From positions 1 through 7,500 of the forward strand of contig JAUJLY010000131.1 of NCBI GenBank assembly GCA_030447145.1: a stretch of 7,500 bases of DNA. The letters are read 5' to 3'. Numbering within the stretch: position 1 is the first letter of the stretch; each line of letters begins with the position of its first letter. The notes under the pieces were generated by a model. That model was not told where the DNA came from and searched no databases. It was given only the letters and a program-made list of their open reading frames with translations. This DNA is from Thermomicrobiales bacterium. Lineage in GTDB: Bacteria > Chloroflexota > Chloroflexia > Thermomicrobiales > UBA6265. Of this stretch, positions 1 to 5,057 are shown one piece after another. A program made the position numbers and the translations under genes.

Positions 1-31
1 GACCACGATCGCCTATCTGACCGTCGTCGCG

Positions 32-34
32 TAG
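32..34 (+). other. In-frame TAG stop inside the first permease gene
   Basis: Frame 2 reads TTIAYLTVVA, then TAG, then INFMIYPSIADEI. Both sides look like continuous permease sequence with no shift of frame. Related permeases often carry Gln in the equivalent 'Y-x-x-x-x-Q' position, so CAG to TAG is the simplest explanation. The upstream part of the gene lies outside the window, so the extent of the intact N-terminus is unknown. Confidence 0.7.
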
Positions 35-43
35 ATCAACTTC

Positions 44-619
44 ATGATTTATCCCAGCATTGCAGACGAGATACCGCGTCGCATCGATGAGGGGCAGGTC
101 GCGGTTGATATGGTGCGCCCGGTCGGCTTTGTGGGTCAGATGCTAGCGATCAACTTCGGGAATGCGGCCGGTCGCTGGTTGGGCCTGGTCATTGTCATCC
201 CGGGGCTGATGCTGATCGGCTCGCTTACACTCCCTGCGATAGGCATGCTCGTTCTCTTCCTCATCAGCTTCGTGTTGGGGTTGATTGTGAGTACCCTCAT
301 CTCCTTGCTGGTGGGGCTGTCGGGATTCTGGTTAATCAACATTAGCGGCATGCGGGCAATGGTCTTTCTCGTCGGTAACTTCCTGGCCGGCTCGATGGTG
401 CCGCTCTGGTTCATGCCAGGTCCGTTGCGCATCCTGGTAGAGTGGCTACCGTTTGAGGCGATCACCTTTCTGCCGGCATCGATCTATATCGGAAAGGCGC
501 AGGGATCGGAAGTAACACAGGCCCTTGGCATCCAGCTTCTTTGGGTCGTCCTTCTGGCGGCAACATCGGCATGGACATGGCACCGGGCGCAACGCCGCCT
601 CGTGGCCCAGGGAGGCTGA
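44..619 (+). CDS. ABC-2 type transporter permease, 5' part cut off by an in-frame stop
   Basis: Integral membrane permease of an ABC exporter, acting in the cytoplasmic membrane with a partner permease and an ATPase that is not in this window. About 191 residues follow the first ATG after a stop codon. The cytoplasmic motif near residues 8-27 (ADEI, then a Gly-rich turn, then VRPV) matches the conserved 'EI..G.....LLRP' element of the ABC-2 exporter family that includes PF06182. Hydrophobic segments lie near residues 42-60, 63-100 and 103-121, with a last one near 160-176. Family members are usually about 260 residues, so the N-terminal third is missing. The frame is open from base 2 to a TAG at 32-34, and those residues (TTIAYLTVVA) look like the expected preceding segment. 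ATG 44 has no good Shine-Dalgarno, so it is probably not the original start. The gene ends one base before the next permease starts, implying co-translation. Confidence 0.8.
   Translation: MIYPSIADEIPRRIDEGQVAVDMVRPVGFVGQMLAINFGNAAGRWLGLVIVIPGLMLIGSLTLPAIGMLVLFLISFVLGLIVSTLISLLVGLSGFWLINISGMRAMVFLVGNFLAGSMVPLWFMPGPLRILVEWLPFEAITFLPASIYIGKAQGSEVTQALGIQLLWVVLLAATSAWTWHRAQRRLVAQGG
610..615 (+). promoter_or_regulatory. Ribosome binding site of the second permease
   Basis: GGGAGG lies inside the last codons of the first permease, 5 bases before ATG 621. It decides the start of the second permease and indicates translational coupling. Confidence 0.7.
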
Positions 620-620
620 G

Positions 621-1421
621 ATGACACTCGTTTCCATCTGTTGGCATACCACGCTCACCGCTATCCGGGGCGAAATGCAGTACCGCGCCAGCTTCCTCAT
701 GAGCCTGCTCTTTGGCTTTCTTTTCCAGTCCATCGGTTTCATCTTCGTTGCCGTGGTGCTTACCCGGTTCGAGGCAGTGGGAGGCTGGGGGCTGTGGGAG
801 GTGGGTCTCCTCTATGGCATGCGCCTAGCAGGGCATGGGCTGTGGGTCGTGTCATGCAACCAGCTCTTTCGCTTCGATCGTATCGTGCAGGAAGGCGAGT
901 GGGATCGCTTCCTGATCCGGCCGATGCCCGTCTGGGCGCAGCTGATGTTCACGAACTTCCGAATTCCGCCGCTTGGTGATCTGCTGTCAGGGCTTGTGCT
1001 CCTCGGTATTGCACTGGGACAGGTGGAGATCGCCTGGACACCGATGTTGGTGCTCTTCCTGCCGCTGGCCCTGGTTGGCGGGGCCCTGATCGATGGAGCG
1101 TTTCAGCTGGGAGCCGCGGCATTTGCATTCCGCTTTCTGGAAACATTGCCATTGCGGATTGTCTTCGATGACTTGCAGTGGCGGTTCGGCAGCTACCCGA
1201 TGGCGATCTTTGACCGACCCTTGCGCGCATTTATGACCTGGATCGTGCCGATGGCCTTTATGGCCTGGGTGCCGGCCACGGTGCTGCTCGGGCGGACAGG
1301 AGAACTGCCCTTTTCGGCATGGATAGCGTGGGCCTCTCCTCTGGTGGGCTTCGGATTGATGGCGATTGCACTGTGGCTCTTTTGGCGAGAGTCACATAAC
1401 TACCAGAGCGCGGGGCATTGA
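621..1421 (+). CDS. ABC-2 type transporter permease, second subunit
   Basis: Second membrane subunit of the same putative ABC exporter, 266 residues, a normal length for this family. The ATG at 621 is chosen over an earlier in-frame ATG at 525 because it follows GGGAGG (610-615) at a 5-base spacing, sits one base after the preceding stop, and starts at the expected N-terminal 'W...L.A.R...YR..F' region. The motif around residues 88-102 (I-V-Q-E-G-E-W-D then IRPMP) is the cytoplasmic 'G..D..L.RP' element also present in the first permease, so the two are paralogues forming a heterodimer. About six hydrophobic segments are visible (near 25-47, 58-78, 117-134, 138-165, 205-222, 240-258). The C-terminus NYQSAGH resembles the 'Y.SAG' end typical of the family. 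No ATPase gene follows; it is probably upstream of the window. Substrate unknown. Confidence 0.85.
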   Translation: MTLVSICWHTTLTAIRGEMQYRASFLMSLLFGFLFQSIGFIFVAVVLTRFEAVGGWGLWEVGLLYGMRLAGHGLWVVSCNQLFRFDRIVQEGEWDRFLIRPMPVWAQLMFTNFRIPPLGDLLSGLVLLGIALGQVEIAWTPMLVLFLPLALVGGALIDGAFQLGAAAFAFRFLETLPLRIVFDDLQWRFGSYPMAIFDRPLRAFMTWIVPMAFMAWVPATVLLGRTGELPFSAWIAWASPLVGFGLMAIALWLFWRESHNYQSAGH

Positions 1422-1426
1422 TGTTT

Positions 1427-1729
1427 TCAGCGTGAGCAGCACAAGAAAATGATACAGAGCACGCAAACCGCCTCGGGCATCGCGTTGAAGGAGTTCAGGA
1501 GCACCCGGGTGCCGATAAGCGCCCGCAATCTCTCTTCACCCAATGCCAGCCGTAAGCCGTGCATAATGTCGTGTCGTACACGATGCCTCCGATGTAGCCA
1601 GAGGTTTCCAGCCTTGCTGGTCTGAATCCGAGAGGAGCAACGTGCCGCATCCTTTACCAGGCTCCTTCGTAGCTTGGTTTGCGTGCCCGGACGATCAGCG
1701 TCGTCATGGAACGTGCCAACAGGATTGCC
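1427..1729 (-). pseudogene. Start-less open frame, possible gene relic
   Basis: On the minus strand the frame from 1729 down to a TGA at 1427-1429 is open for 100 codons, but its upstream half has no ATG, GTG or TTG; the first ATG is at 1564-1562. The middle reads like protein (residues such as TKLRRSLVKDAAR and later LRLALGEERLRALIGTRVL, a plausible amphipathic helix). The last residues are Cys- and hydrophobic-rich and less convincing. I do not recognise a family. It may be the decayed remnant of a displaced gene, or an open frame that exists by chance in GC-rich DNA. Confidence 0.2.
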
Positions 1730-1798
1730 TCACCCTCTTACCTGCCCGTTCGGCGCCCATCGAACCTCATCTCTTCTTCCAACGACTCTGGTCACTGC

Positions 1799-1804
1799 TA
1801 TGAT
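1799..1804 (+). promoter_or_regulatory. Possible -10 promoter element
   Basis: TATGAT matches TATAAT in five of six positions and lies about 45 bases before the small ORF at 1849. The -35 match at the proper distance is poor (TTCCAA at 1777-1782, 16-base spacing). Transcription would begin near 1811 and cover the small ORF, the hairpin and the acetyltransferase-phosphotransferase pair. Confidence 0.3.
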
Positions 1805-1835
1805 GCAGGTGACGAACGGATAACCGAAATCTGAA

Positions 1836-1841
1836 GGGAGG
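1836..1841 (+). promoter_or_regulatory. Strong Shine-Dalgarno before the small ORF
   Basis: GGGAGG 7 bases before ATG 1849 is one of the best ribosome binding sites in the window. It is the main reason for treating the 25-codon ORF as real. Confidence 0.5.
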
Positions 1842-1848
1842 CGTTGAA

Positions 1849-1926
1849 ATGCAGAAGATAACCGACACGCTGAAGCGGTGGCTATCCAAGCTTAAGGGTG
1901 GACGTGGTAGTACAGAGCGAAGGTAG
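1849..1926 (+). CDS. Small cationic amphipathic peptide ORF, possible leader peptide
   Basis: A 25-codon ORF (ATG 1849, TAG 1924-1926) preceded by a perfect Shine-Dalgarno GGGAGG (1836-1841) at a 7-base spacing. The peptide has eight Lys/Arg and two acidic residues, net about +6. On a helical wheel M1, I4, L8, W11, L12 and L15 fall on one narrow face, with K3, K9, R10, K14 and K16 on the other, so residues 1-16 would form a strongly amphipathic helix; a Gly/Arg-rich tail follows. I recognise no family. Its 3' end overlaps the 5' arm of a hairpin located just before the acetyltransferase gene, which would suit a leader peptide whose translation changes RNA folding. It could also be a free membrane-active small protein, or not be translated. 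Confidence 0.4.
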   Translation: MQKITDTLKRWLSKLKGGRGSTERR

Positions 1927-1935
1927 CACCGCCCT
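1895..1935 (+). promoter_or_regulatory. Leader RNA hairpin with T-box-like sequence
   Basis: AGGGTGG (1895-1901) can pair with CCGCCCT (1929-1935) over 7 bp including one G-U, enclosing a 27-base loop. The segment 1921-1932 (AGGTAGCACCGC) resembles the T-box consensus AGGGTGGNACCGCG of tRNA-sensing leaders, but the essential TGGN bulge reads TAGC, which would not pair properly with a tRNA CCA end. No convincing Stem I with specifier loop was found upstream. It may be a degenerate T-box, another attenuator-type leader, or chance. It lies between the small ORF and the acetyltransferase. Confidence 0.25.
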
Positions 1936-1942
1936 GTGCCGG

Positions 1943-1956
1943 TCCTGAGAGGAAGG
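1943..1956 (+). promoter_or_regulatory. Ribosome binding site of the acetyltransferase, possibly sequestered
   Basis: AGGAAGG (1950-1956) is the only good Shine-Dalgarno near the acetyltransferase. It is 7 bases before a GTA codon at 1964 and 22 bases before the first legal start, GTG 1979. TCCT (1943-1946) can pair with AGGA (1950-1953) across a 3-base loop, so the site could be partly masked. Confidence 0.4.
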
Positions 1957-1978
1957 TGGACAAGTAACTATCCTATTC

Positions 1979-2398
1979 GTGCAAGATCTCGCCATCAGCA
2001 GCGACGCGCTCAACGACCTCAGGGCGACGGCGTGGGAGGGTCCGCAAACGAGGGAGTGGGGTCCGATCTTCCAGCGCAGTTTGGGATGGGTCTGCGCGCA
2101 CGACGACGATCGCCTCATCGGCTTCGTCAATATCGCGTGGGACGGAGGCGCGCATGCCTTTCTGCTCGATACCACCGTTCATCACGACTACCAACGGCGA
2201 GGTATCGGAACGGCACTGGTTCGGGAGGCGGCAGCCCTTGCCCAGGAACGCGGTGCGGAATGGCTCCACGTTGATTACGAGGAGGCGTTGGAACCGTTCT
2301 ACCGTGCCTGTGGCTTTCGCCCGACCGCGGCTGGGTTGCTGCACCTTGACGCCGGAGTTGCTGCCGCCGACGCACATATCAATCCGGAAGGCATATGA
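1979..2398 (+). CDS. GNAT-family N-acetyltransferase
   Basis: Cytoplasmic acetyl-CoA-dependent N-acetyltransferase of the GNAT superfamily, 139 residues from GTG 1979. Around residues 36-50 the segment GWVCA...RLIGFVNIAWDGG forms the central strands. The acetyl-CoA loop is QRRGIG (72-77) followed by the helix TALVREAAALA. The C-terminal part has WLHVDYEEALEPFYRACGF (95-113), the usual GNAT 'F...GF' ending. The substrate is not evident. The start is uncertain: GTG 1979 has no Shine-Dalgarno, while the strong AGGAAGG at 1950-1956 points to codon 1964, which is GTA, not a normal start. From 1964 the protein would begin V/M-TILFVQDLAISSDALN, like the usual N-terminus of such proteins. It overlaps the following phosphotransferase by 4 bp (ATGA), so the two are translationally coupled. 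Confidence 0.85.
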   Translation: MQDLAISSDALNDLRATAWEGPQTREWGPIFQRSLGWVCAHDDDRLIGFVNIAWDGGAHAFLLDTTVHHDYQRRGIGTALVREAAALAQERGAEWLHVDYEEALEPFYRACGFRPTAAGLLHLDAGVAAADAHINPEGI

Positions 2399-3075
2399 GC
2401 GACGGGTGGACATCTGATCTCTTCGCTCTGCTCCCTCATCCGTCCACCAGTCGGGTACTCATGTTTGCAGGTGAGGACGGATGGTCGCTTCCCAGTATCC
2501 TGGTGACGAGCAAGATCGATCTGACGCCTGGTCTAGCGACACGAGAGATGAGCCGGAGCCTTGGCTTCCCCGTCCTCGCTTATCGGTATGCCCACATTGC
2601 TGAGGACGAGCATCGCAGGCGCCAGGCGGGGATCTTCGCCTTCGAGAGTGGGGAGCACGTCGGGGCCCTCTCAGCTCGAAACCGGTGGGTGAACCGGGCG
2701 GGCCTCGCGGGACTACGTCTCGATCCACCCAATCATCGTAAAGTAGTTGATGCATATCTTCGCGAACTTGAGACGAGCATCATCCCCGAGTATCGTCCGC
2801 CATGGGAACGTCCTGGATGGTTTGCGCTCGCAGCATCCTGGATTACGGAAACACTGGGATCGCTCGGATACGACGTGCTGACACCACCCGAGCAGGTGCG
2901 GTGGTGGAGTCTCTCCTGCGTCTTACGCGTGGCGACTTCACACGGAGAGGTGTACTTCAAGACCTCAGCCCGACAACCATTATTCGCGAATGAGCCCGTT
3001 TTGCTCAGCTATCTTGCTAGCCAGTTTCCAAGGCGTGTGCCAGCGCTTATCGCATCAGATCCCAGTAGAGGCTAA
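2395..3075 (+). CDS. APH-type phosphotransferase, N-terminal part, ended by in-frame TAA
   Basis: First 226 residues of an aminoglycoside/choline-kinase-like (APH) phosphotransferase, ATG 2395 overlapping the acetyltransferase stop. Residues 1 to about 135 form an extra N-terminal region I do not recognise; the stretch VLMFAGEDGWSLPSI faintly recalls a NUDIX start but no NUDIX box is visible. The kinase N-lobe begins near residue 165 (WWSLSCVLRV, a nucleotide-loop type strand) and contains YFK near 190 as the likely ATP-binding Lys, then ANEPVLLSYLA and the strand up to SRG. A TAA at 3073-3075 stops the frame at codon 227. The same frame continues at once with the C-lobe (MLLEDVG), where relatives typically have RGWMLL. 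The gene is therefore one ~446-residue enzyme split by a nonsense codon, or two polypeptides. Confidence 0.75.
   Translation: MSDGWTSDLFALLPHPSTSRVLMFAGEDGWSLPSILVTSKIDLTPGLATREMSRSLGFPVLAYRYAHIAEDEHRRRQAGIFAFESGEHVGALSARNRWVNRAGLAGLRLDPPNHRKVVDAYLRELETSIIPEYRPPWERPGWFALAASWITETLGSLGYDVLTPPEQVRWWSLSCVLRVATSHGEVYFKTSARQPLFANEPVLLSYLASQFPRRVPALIASDPSRG
3073..3075 (+). other. In-frame TAA at the kinase lobe hinge, directly followed by ATG
   Basis: The frame runs ...DPSRG, TAA, MLLEDVG... with no shift. Trp is the residue usually seen here in APH relatives, so TGG to TAA would need two G-to-A changes; a single change would suffice from Gln, Lys or Glu codons. AGAGG (3067-3071) stands 4 bases before ATG 3076, so termination followed by re-initiation is mechanically possible. 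Confidence 0.7.
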
Positions 3076-3738
3076 ATGCTTCTGGAAGACGTCGGTCCCA
3101 CACTGGGCACCGCGATGCCCATTGAACGAAAGATTGAGATCGTGCAGGCGTTCGGCCGTCTTCAGCGCGATACTGCCGGGCACGTCCACGAGCTAACCGA
3201 GCTAGGGTGCGTCGACCGAGGGCCCAAACACCTCCTCCCTCGTCTCGGGCCTCTACTGAACGACCCGCTTGCCGTCGCACAACTCGATGCCGACGAGATC
3301 GATGCGCTTCATCGGGCTGAACGCCGGATCGCGGAGATGTGCTCGCGCCTGTCCGACTACGCCGTTCCGTCGACGTTGATCCATGGGGATCTCCACCCTG
3401 AGAACATCGCTGTGTCTGACGGCAGGCTGGCGTTCTTCGACTGGACTGAAGCCTGCATCGCCCACCCCTTCATGGACATGTTCATCGTTTTCAACGAGCA
3501 AGACGAGGATGTACGCAAGCAGTTGCGGGACGCGTACCTCGCACTGTGGACCGATATCGAAACAATGGAGGGCCTGCGGAAACTGTGGTCGCTCTGTGGT
3601 GTCGTGCATGCCCTTCACCATGCAATGAGCTACCAGACAATCCTGCACCACACAGAGGAGCGATCCAGAAGGGAGTTGGGCAATGCACCGCCCTTCCTCC
3701 TGCGCAAGGCGCTGAGATATCTGCGCGTGCTGGGGTAG
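3076..3738 (+). CDS. APH-type phosphotransferase, C-terminal catalytic part
   Basis: Catalytic C-lobe of the interrupted APH-family phosphotransferase, 220 residues if started at ATG 3076. It begins with the hinge strand MLLEDVG. The catalytic loop HGDLHPEN (residues 103-110 of this part; Asp105 as expected base, Asn110 as metal ligand) is intact, followed by the metal-binding FFDWTEA (Asp122) and HPFMDM. So all chemistry-related residues of the C-lobe are preserved while the ATP-binding Lys is on the upstream part. The family transfers phosphate from ATP to hydroxyls of antibiotics, choline, homoserine or sugars; the substrate here is unknown. It ends with TAG at 3736-3738. Function would need readthrough of TAA 3073, or assembly of two separately made halves. 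Confidence 0.75.
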   Translation: MLLEDVGPTLGTAMPIERKIEIVQAFGRLQRDTAGHVHELTELGCVDRGPKHLLPRLGPLLNDPLAVAQLDADEIDALHRAERRIAEMCSRLSDYAVPSTLIHGDLHPENIAVSDGRLAFFDWTEACIAHPFMDMFIVFNEQDEDVRKQLRDAYLALWTDIETMEGLRKLWSLCGVVHALHHAMSYQTILHHTEERSRRELGNAPPFLLRKALRYLRVLG

Positions 3739-4020
3739 AACGGCGGCAGCTATGACGCTTGGGGTGTTTAGTAGCAGTTCCTGACCGCTGTCGTTCTTAT
3801 CTGTGCTTGGCTCGAGTGGTCTTCACGTCGTCGCACGAAAACAAGGCCACGACCCTTGCAAGCACAGCTGAACGATAGAGGCCGGAGGGGTAGGAAGGAA
3901 ATCTTCCATACCGATGCAAGCGTCGGTAGAGTATCCAGTGTGTGTCACAAACGAAGGCTTTTGCGACACCAGCGCGGGGTCCCTTTCATCACAAGATGAC
4001 ACGATCTTTTCTCGAAGGTC
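3739..4020. other. Convergent intergenic region with overlapping hairpins
   Basis: A 282-base gap between two genes pointing at each other. It contains GGTAGGAAG (3889-3897) pairing with CTTCC-a-TACC (3903-3912, one bulged A), and a competing stem TACCGA (3909-3914) with TCGGTA (3923-3928) that shares the TACC arm. A third stem pairs GTGTC-a-CAAA (3942-3951) with TTTG-c-GACAC (3960-3969), one A/C mismatch. TCATC-acaa-GATGA (3986-3999) is a short fourth. None is followed directly by a good T-run, so they are at best weak or Rho-assisted ends of transcription. No gene is supported here. Confidence 0.4.
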
Positions 4021-4539
4021 TCAGCATTCCTGTCGCAGGTTCGACTCGAGCATGATGCGCTCGACCGCGTCGTTAAGTGGTGTGGCTTCTGCGATGCACC
4101 GCTCGCCGAGGCCCGGCACGTAGTCGCGTGGGCGATACCACGCCCGCATCTCTACCTCACCGTATTCGTCTGCCTGTGGTTTGGTGGCGTGGCGCCGCAG
4201 CGTCTCTTCAAAGGAGACATCAAAGTAGTAGCAGCGTGACCGTCCATGGTGGTCGTGGATGAGGCGCCGCAGCATCTCTGCGTAATAATCGGCGCGCAGC
4301 ATGCCCTCCAGAACGACGTGATACCCGTGATGGAGCGCGTAGCGGGCGGTAAGGTCGATCAGGCCAATGTTGACACCCCCGGGCTGATCCAGCTCTTTGA
4401 GGATGATTCGTCTGATGGTGTCCTGGCTAACGATGGCGATGCCGCGCCCGAACCGGTTGCGAATTTCCTGTGCGGCCGTGCTCTTCCCCGACGCGGAGTT
4501 GCCCCGCAGCACGATCAAGCGCGTGATTCCCGATCCTAT
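4021..4539 (-). CDS. P-loop kinase of the AAA/zeta-toxin-like small kinase type
   Basis: A 172-residue cytoplasmic ATP-dependent kinase of the P-loop superfamily. Residues after the inferred start read ITRLIVLRG, then Walker A GNSASGKST (13-21), a SQDTIRR segment (38-44), a Walker-B-like strand VVLEG (75-79), and an Arg-containing lid region RRHATKP (115-121). This order matches small P-loop kinases annotated as zeta-toxin or chloramphenicol-phosphotransferase-like; the substrate is unknown. The start is a problem. GGAGGG (4549-4544 on this strand) stands 4 bases before codon 4539, which is ATA. ATG there would give exactly the usual N-terminus. Legal starts upstream (GTG 4593, TTG 4575, ATG 4809) lack a Shine-Dalgarno and add an Arg-rich, unlikely extension; the longest overlaps the divergent methyltransferase. 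It either uses ATA or has lost its ATG. The stop is TGA at 4023-4021. Confidence 0.75.
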   Translation of the reverse strand: MGSGITRLIVLRGNSASGKSTAAQEIRNRFGRGIAIVSQDTIRRIILKELDQPGGVNIGLIDLTARYALHHGYHVVLEGMLRADYYAEMLRRLIHDHHGRSRCYYFDVSFEETLRRHATKPQADEYGEVEMRAWYRPRDYVPGLGERCIAEATPLNDAVERIMLESNLRQEC

Positions 4540-4543
4540 GTTG

Positions 4544-4564
4544 CCCTCCGGGGCTCCTCCTTCT
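4544..4564 (-). promoter_or_regulatory. Tandem Shine-Dalgarno sequences before the P-loop kinase
   Basis: On the minus strand this stretch carries AAGGAGGAG followed by GGAGGG. The second is 4 bases before the ATA codon 4539-4537. It supports the kinase beginning at or near 4539 rather than at any upstream legal start codon. Confidence 0.45.
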
Positions 4565-4606
4565 TCTTTTCTCAACCGCGCCGGACGTGTCACAGGGTTG
4601 CGTGAT

Positions 4607-4621
4607 CTGGCAAACTGCCAG
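4607..4621. promoter_or_regulatory. Inverted repeat in the divergent promoter region
   Basis: CTGGCA-aac-TGCCAG is a perfect 6-bp inverted repeat with a 3-base spacer, located between the divergent kinase (4539) and methyltransferase (4689). The position suits an operator for a dimeric regulator, but no regulator gene is present in the window and a chance match is possible. Confidence 0.3.
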
Positions 4622-4688
4622 GACGAGACTCTACGGGCAGGGCGCCCAAAGATTTCTTCGACTCGTTGGCCCGCTAAAGGACGACCGT

Positions 4689-5057
4689 ATGGGCGATGCG
4701 CCTCCCAACTCCGCAGACTGGTACGATCGCCACACGCAAGACTACATCGCGCGCACCCAGTCGGTCGACCTCTCGCCCGTCTATGCCAAATTCCTTGCCC
4801 ACTTGCCACCCGGCGGCCGTATTCTCGATGCCGGCTGCGGCTCGGGCCGTGACAGTATCGCCTTCCAAAGGATGGGCTACGAGATCGTGCCGATGGACGC
4901 CTCGCTCGCGATGGTGCAGCACGCCACCGAGATGATTGGCCAGGAGGCGCTGCACCTGCGGCACCAGGACGTCACCTTCGTCGAAGCGTTCGACGGGATC
5001 TGGTCGATGGTCTCGCTGCTCCACGTGCCCCATGCTGAGCTCCCCGCAGTGCTGTAG
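4689..5057 (+). CDS. Class I SAM-dependent methyltransferase, N-terminal part, ended by in-frame TAG
   Basis: First 122 residues of a small class I (Rossmann-fold) SAM-dependent methyltransferase. ATG 4689 follows AAAGGA (4676-4681) at a 7-base spacing and gives the typical opening ADWYDRHTQDYIARTQSVDLS. Motif I is ILDAGCGSGRD (45-55), the acidic residue after strand 2 is Asp70 (VPMDAS), and the strand-4 motif is FDGIWSMVSLLHVP (101-114). TAG 5055-5057 stops the frame at codon 123, in the helix before the conserved VPGG turn, while the same frame continues unchanged to 5297. As a product of this length it keeps the cofactor-binding half but loses strands 5-7. It is first in a run of four same-strand genes. 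Substrate unknown. Confidence 0.75.
   Translation: MGDAPPNSADWYDRHTQDYIARTQSVDLSPVYAKFLAHLPPGGRILDAGCGSGRDSIAFQRMGYEIVPMDASLAMVQHATEMIGQEALHLRHQDVTFVEAFDGIWSMVSLLHVPHAELPAVL
5055..5057 (+). other. In-frame TAG inside the first methyltransferase
   Basis: The frame reads HAELPAVL, TAG, RYGRALVPGG. The position is in a variable helix where Gln, Glu, Lys or Arg are usual; CAG to TAG is one C-to-T change. Both flanks remain typical of the family. Confidence 0.7.

Larger units (their letters stand above)
1422..1848. other. Non-coding or decayed gap between permeases and leader region
   Basis: This 427-base stretch has no plus-strand gene I can support, and no tRNA, rRNA or insertion-sequence ends. 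It contains a 12-bp perfect palindrome GCACCCGGGTGC (1501-1512), a hairpin TCGTGT-cgt-ACACGA (1569-1583), and a minus-strand frame open for 100 codons (described separately). A -10-like box lies near its 3' end. Confidence 0.5.

Noticed and set aside
525..620. Longer N-terminus for the second permease from ATG 525
   Set aside because: It would overlap the first permease by 95 bases, reads as low-quality His/Arg-rich sequence, and lacks the Shine-Dalgarno that ATG 621 has.
1501..1512. 12-bp palindrome GCACCCGGGTGC as an operator
   Set aside because: It is isolated, not near a promoter-like element, and such GC palindromes are frequent in DNA of this composition.
1422..1963. Insertion sequence or att site explaining the gap before the acetyltransferase
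   Set aside because: I looked for terminal inverted repeats, flanking direct repeats and transposase motifs on both strands and saw none.
1973..2413. 146-codon minus-strand open frame opposite the acetyltransferase
   Set aside because: The plus strand has a clear GNAT motif QRRGIG and a 4-bp overlap with the next gene; the antisense frame is a shadow.
4540..4809. N-terminal extension of the P-loop kinase up to ATG 4809
   Set aside because: The added 90 residues are Arg-rich without domain features and overlap the divergent methyltransferase. The Shine-Dalgarno pair lies downstream of all these starts.
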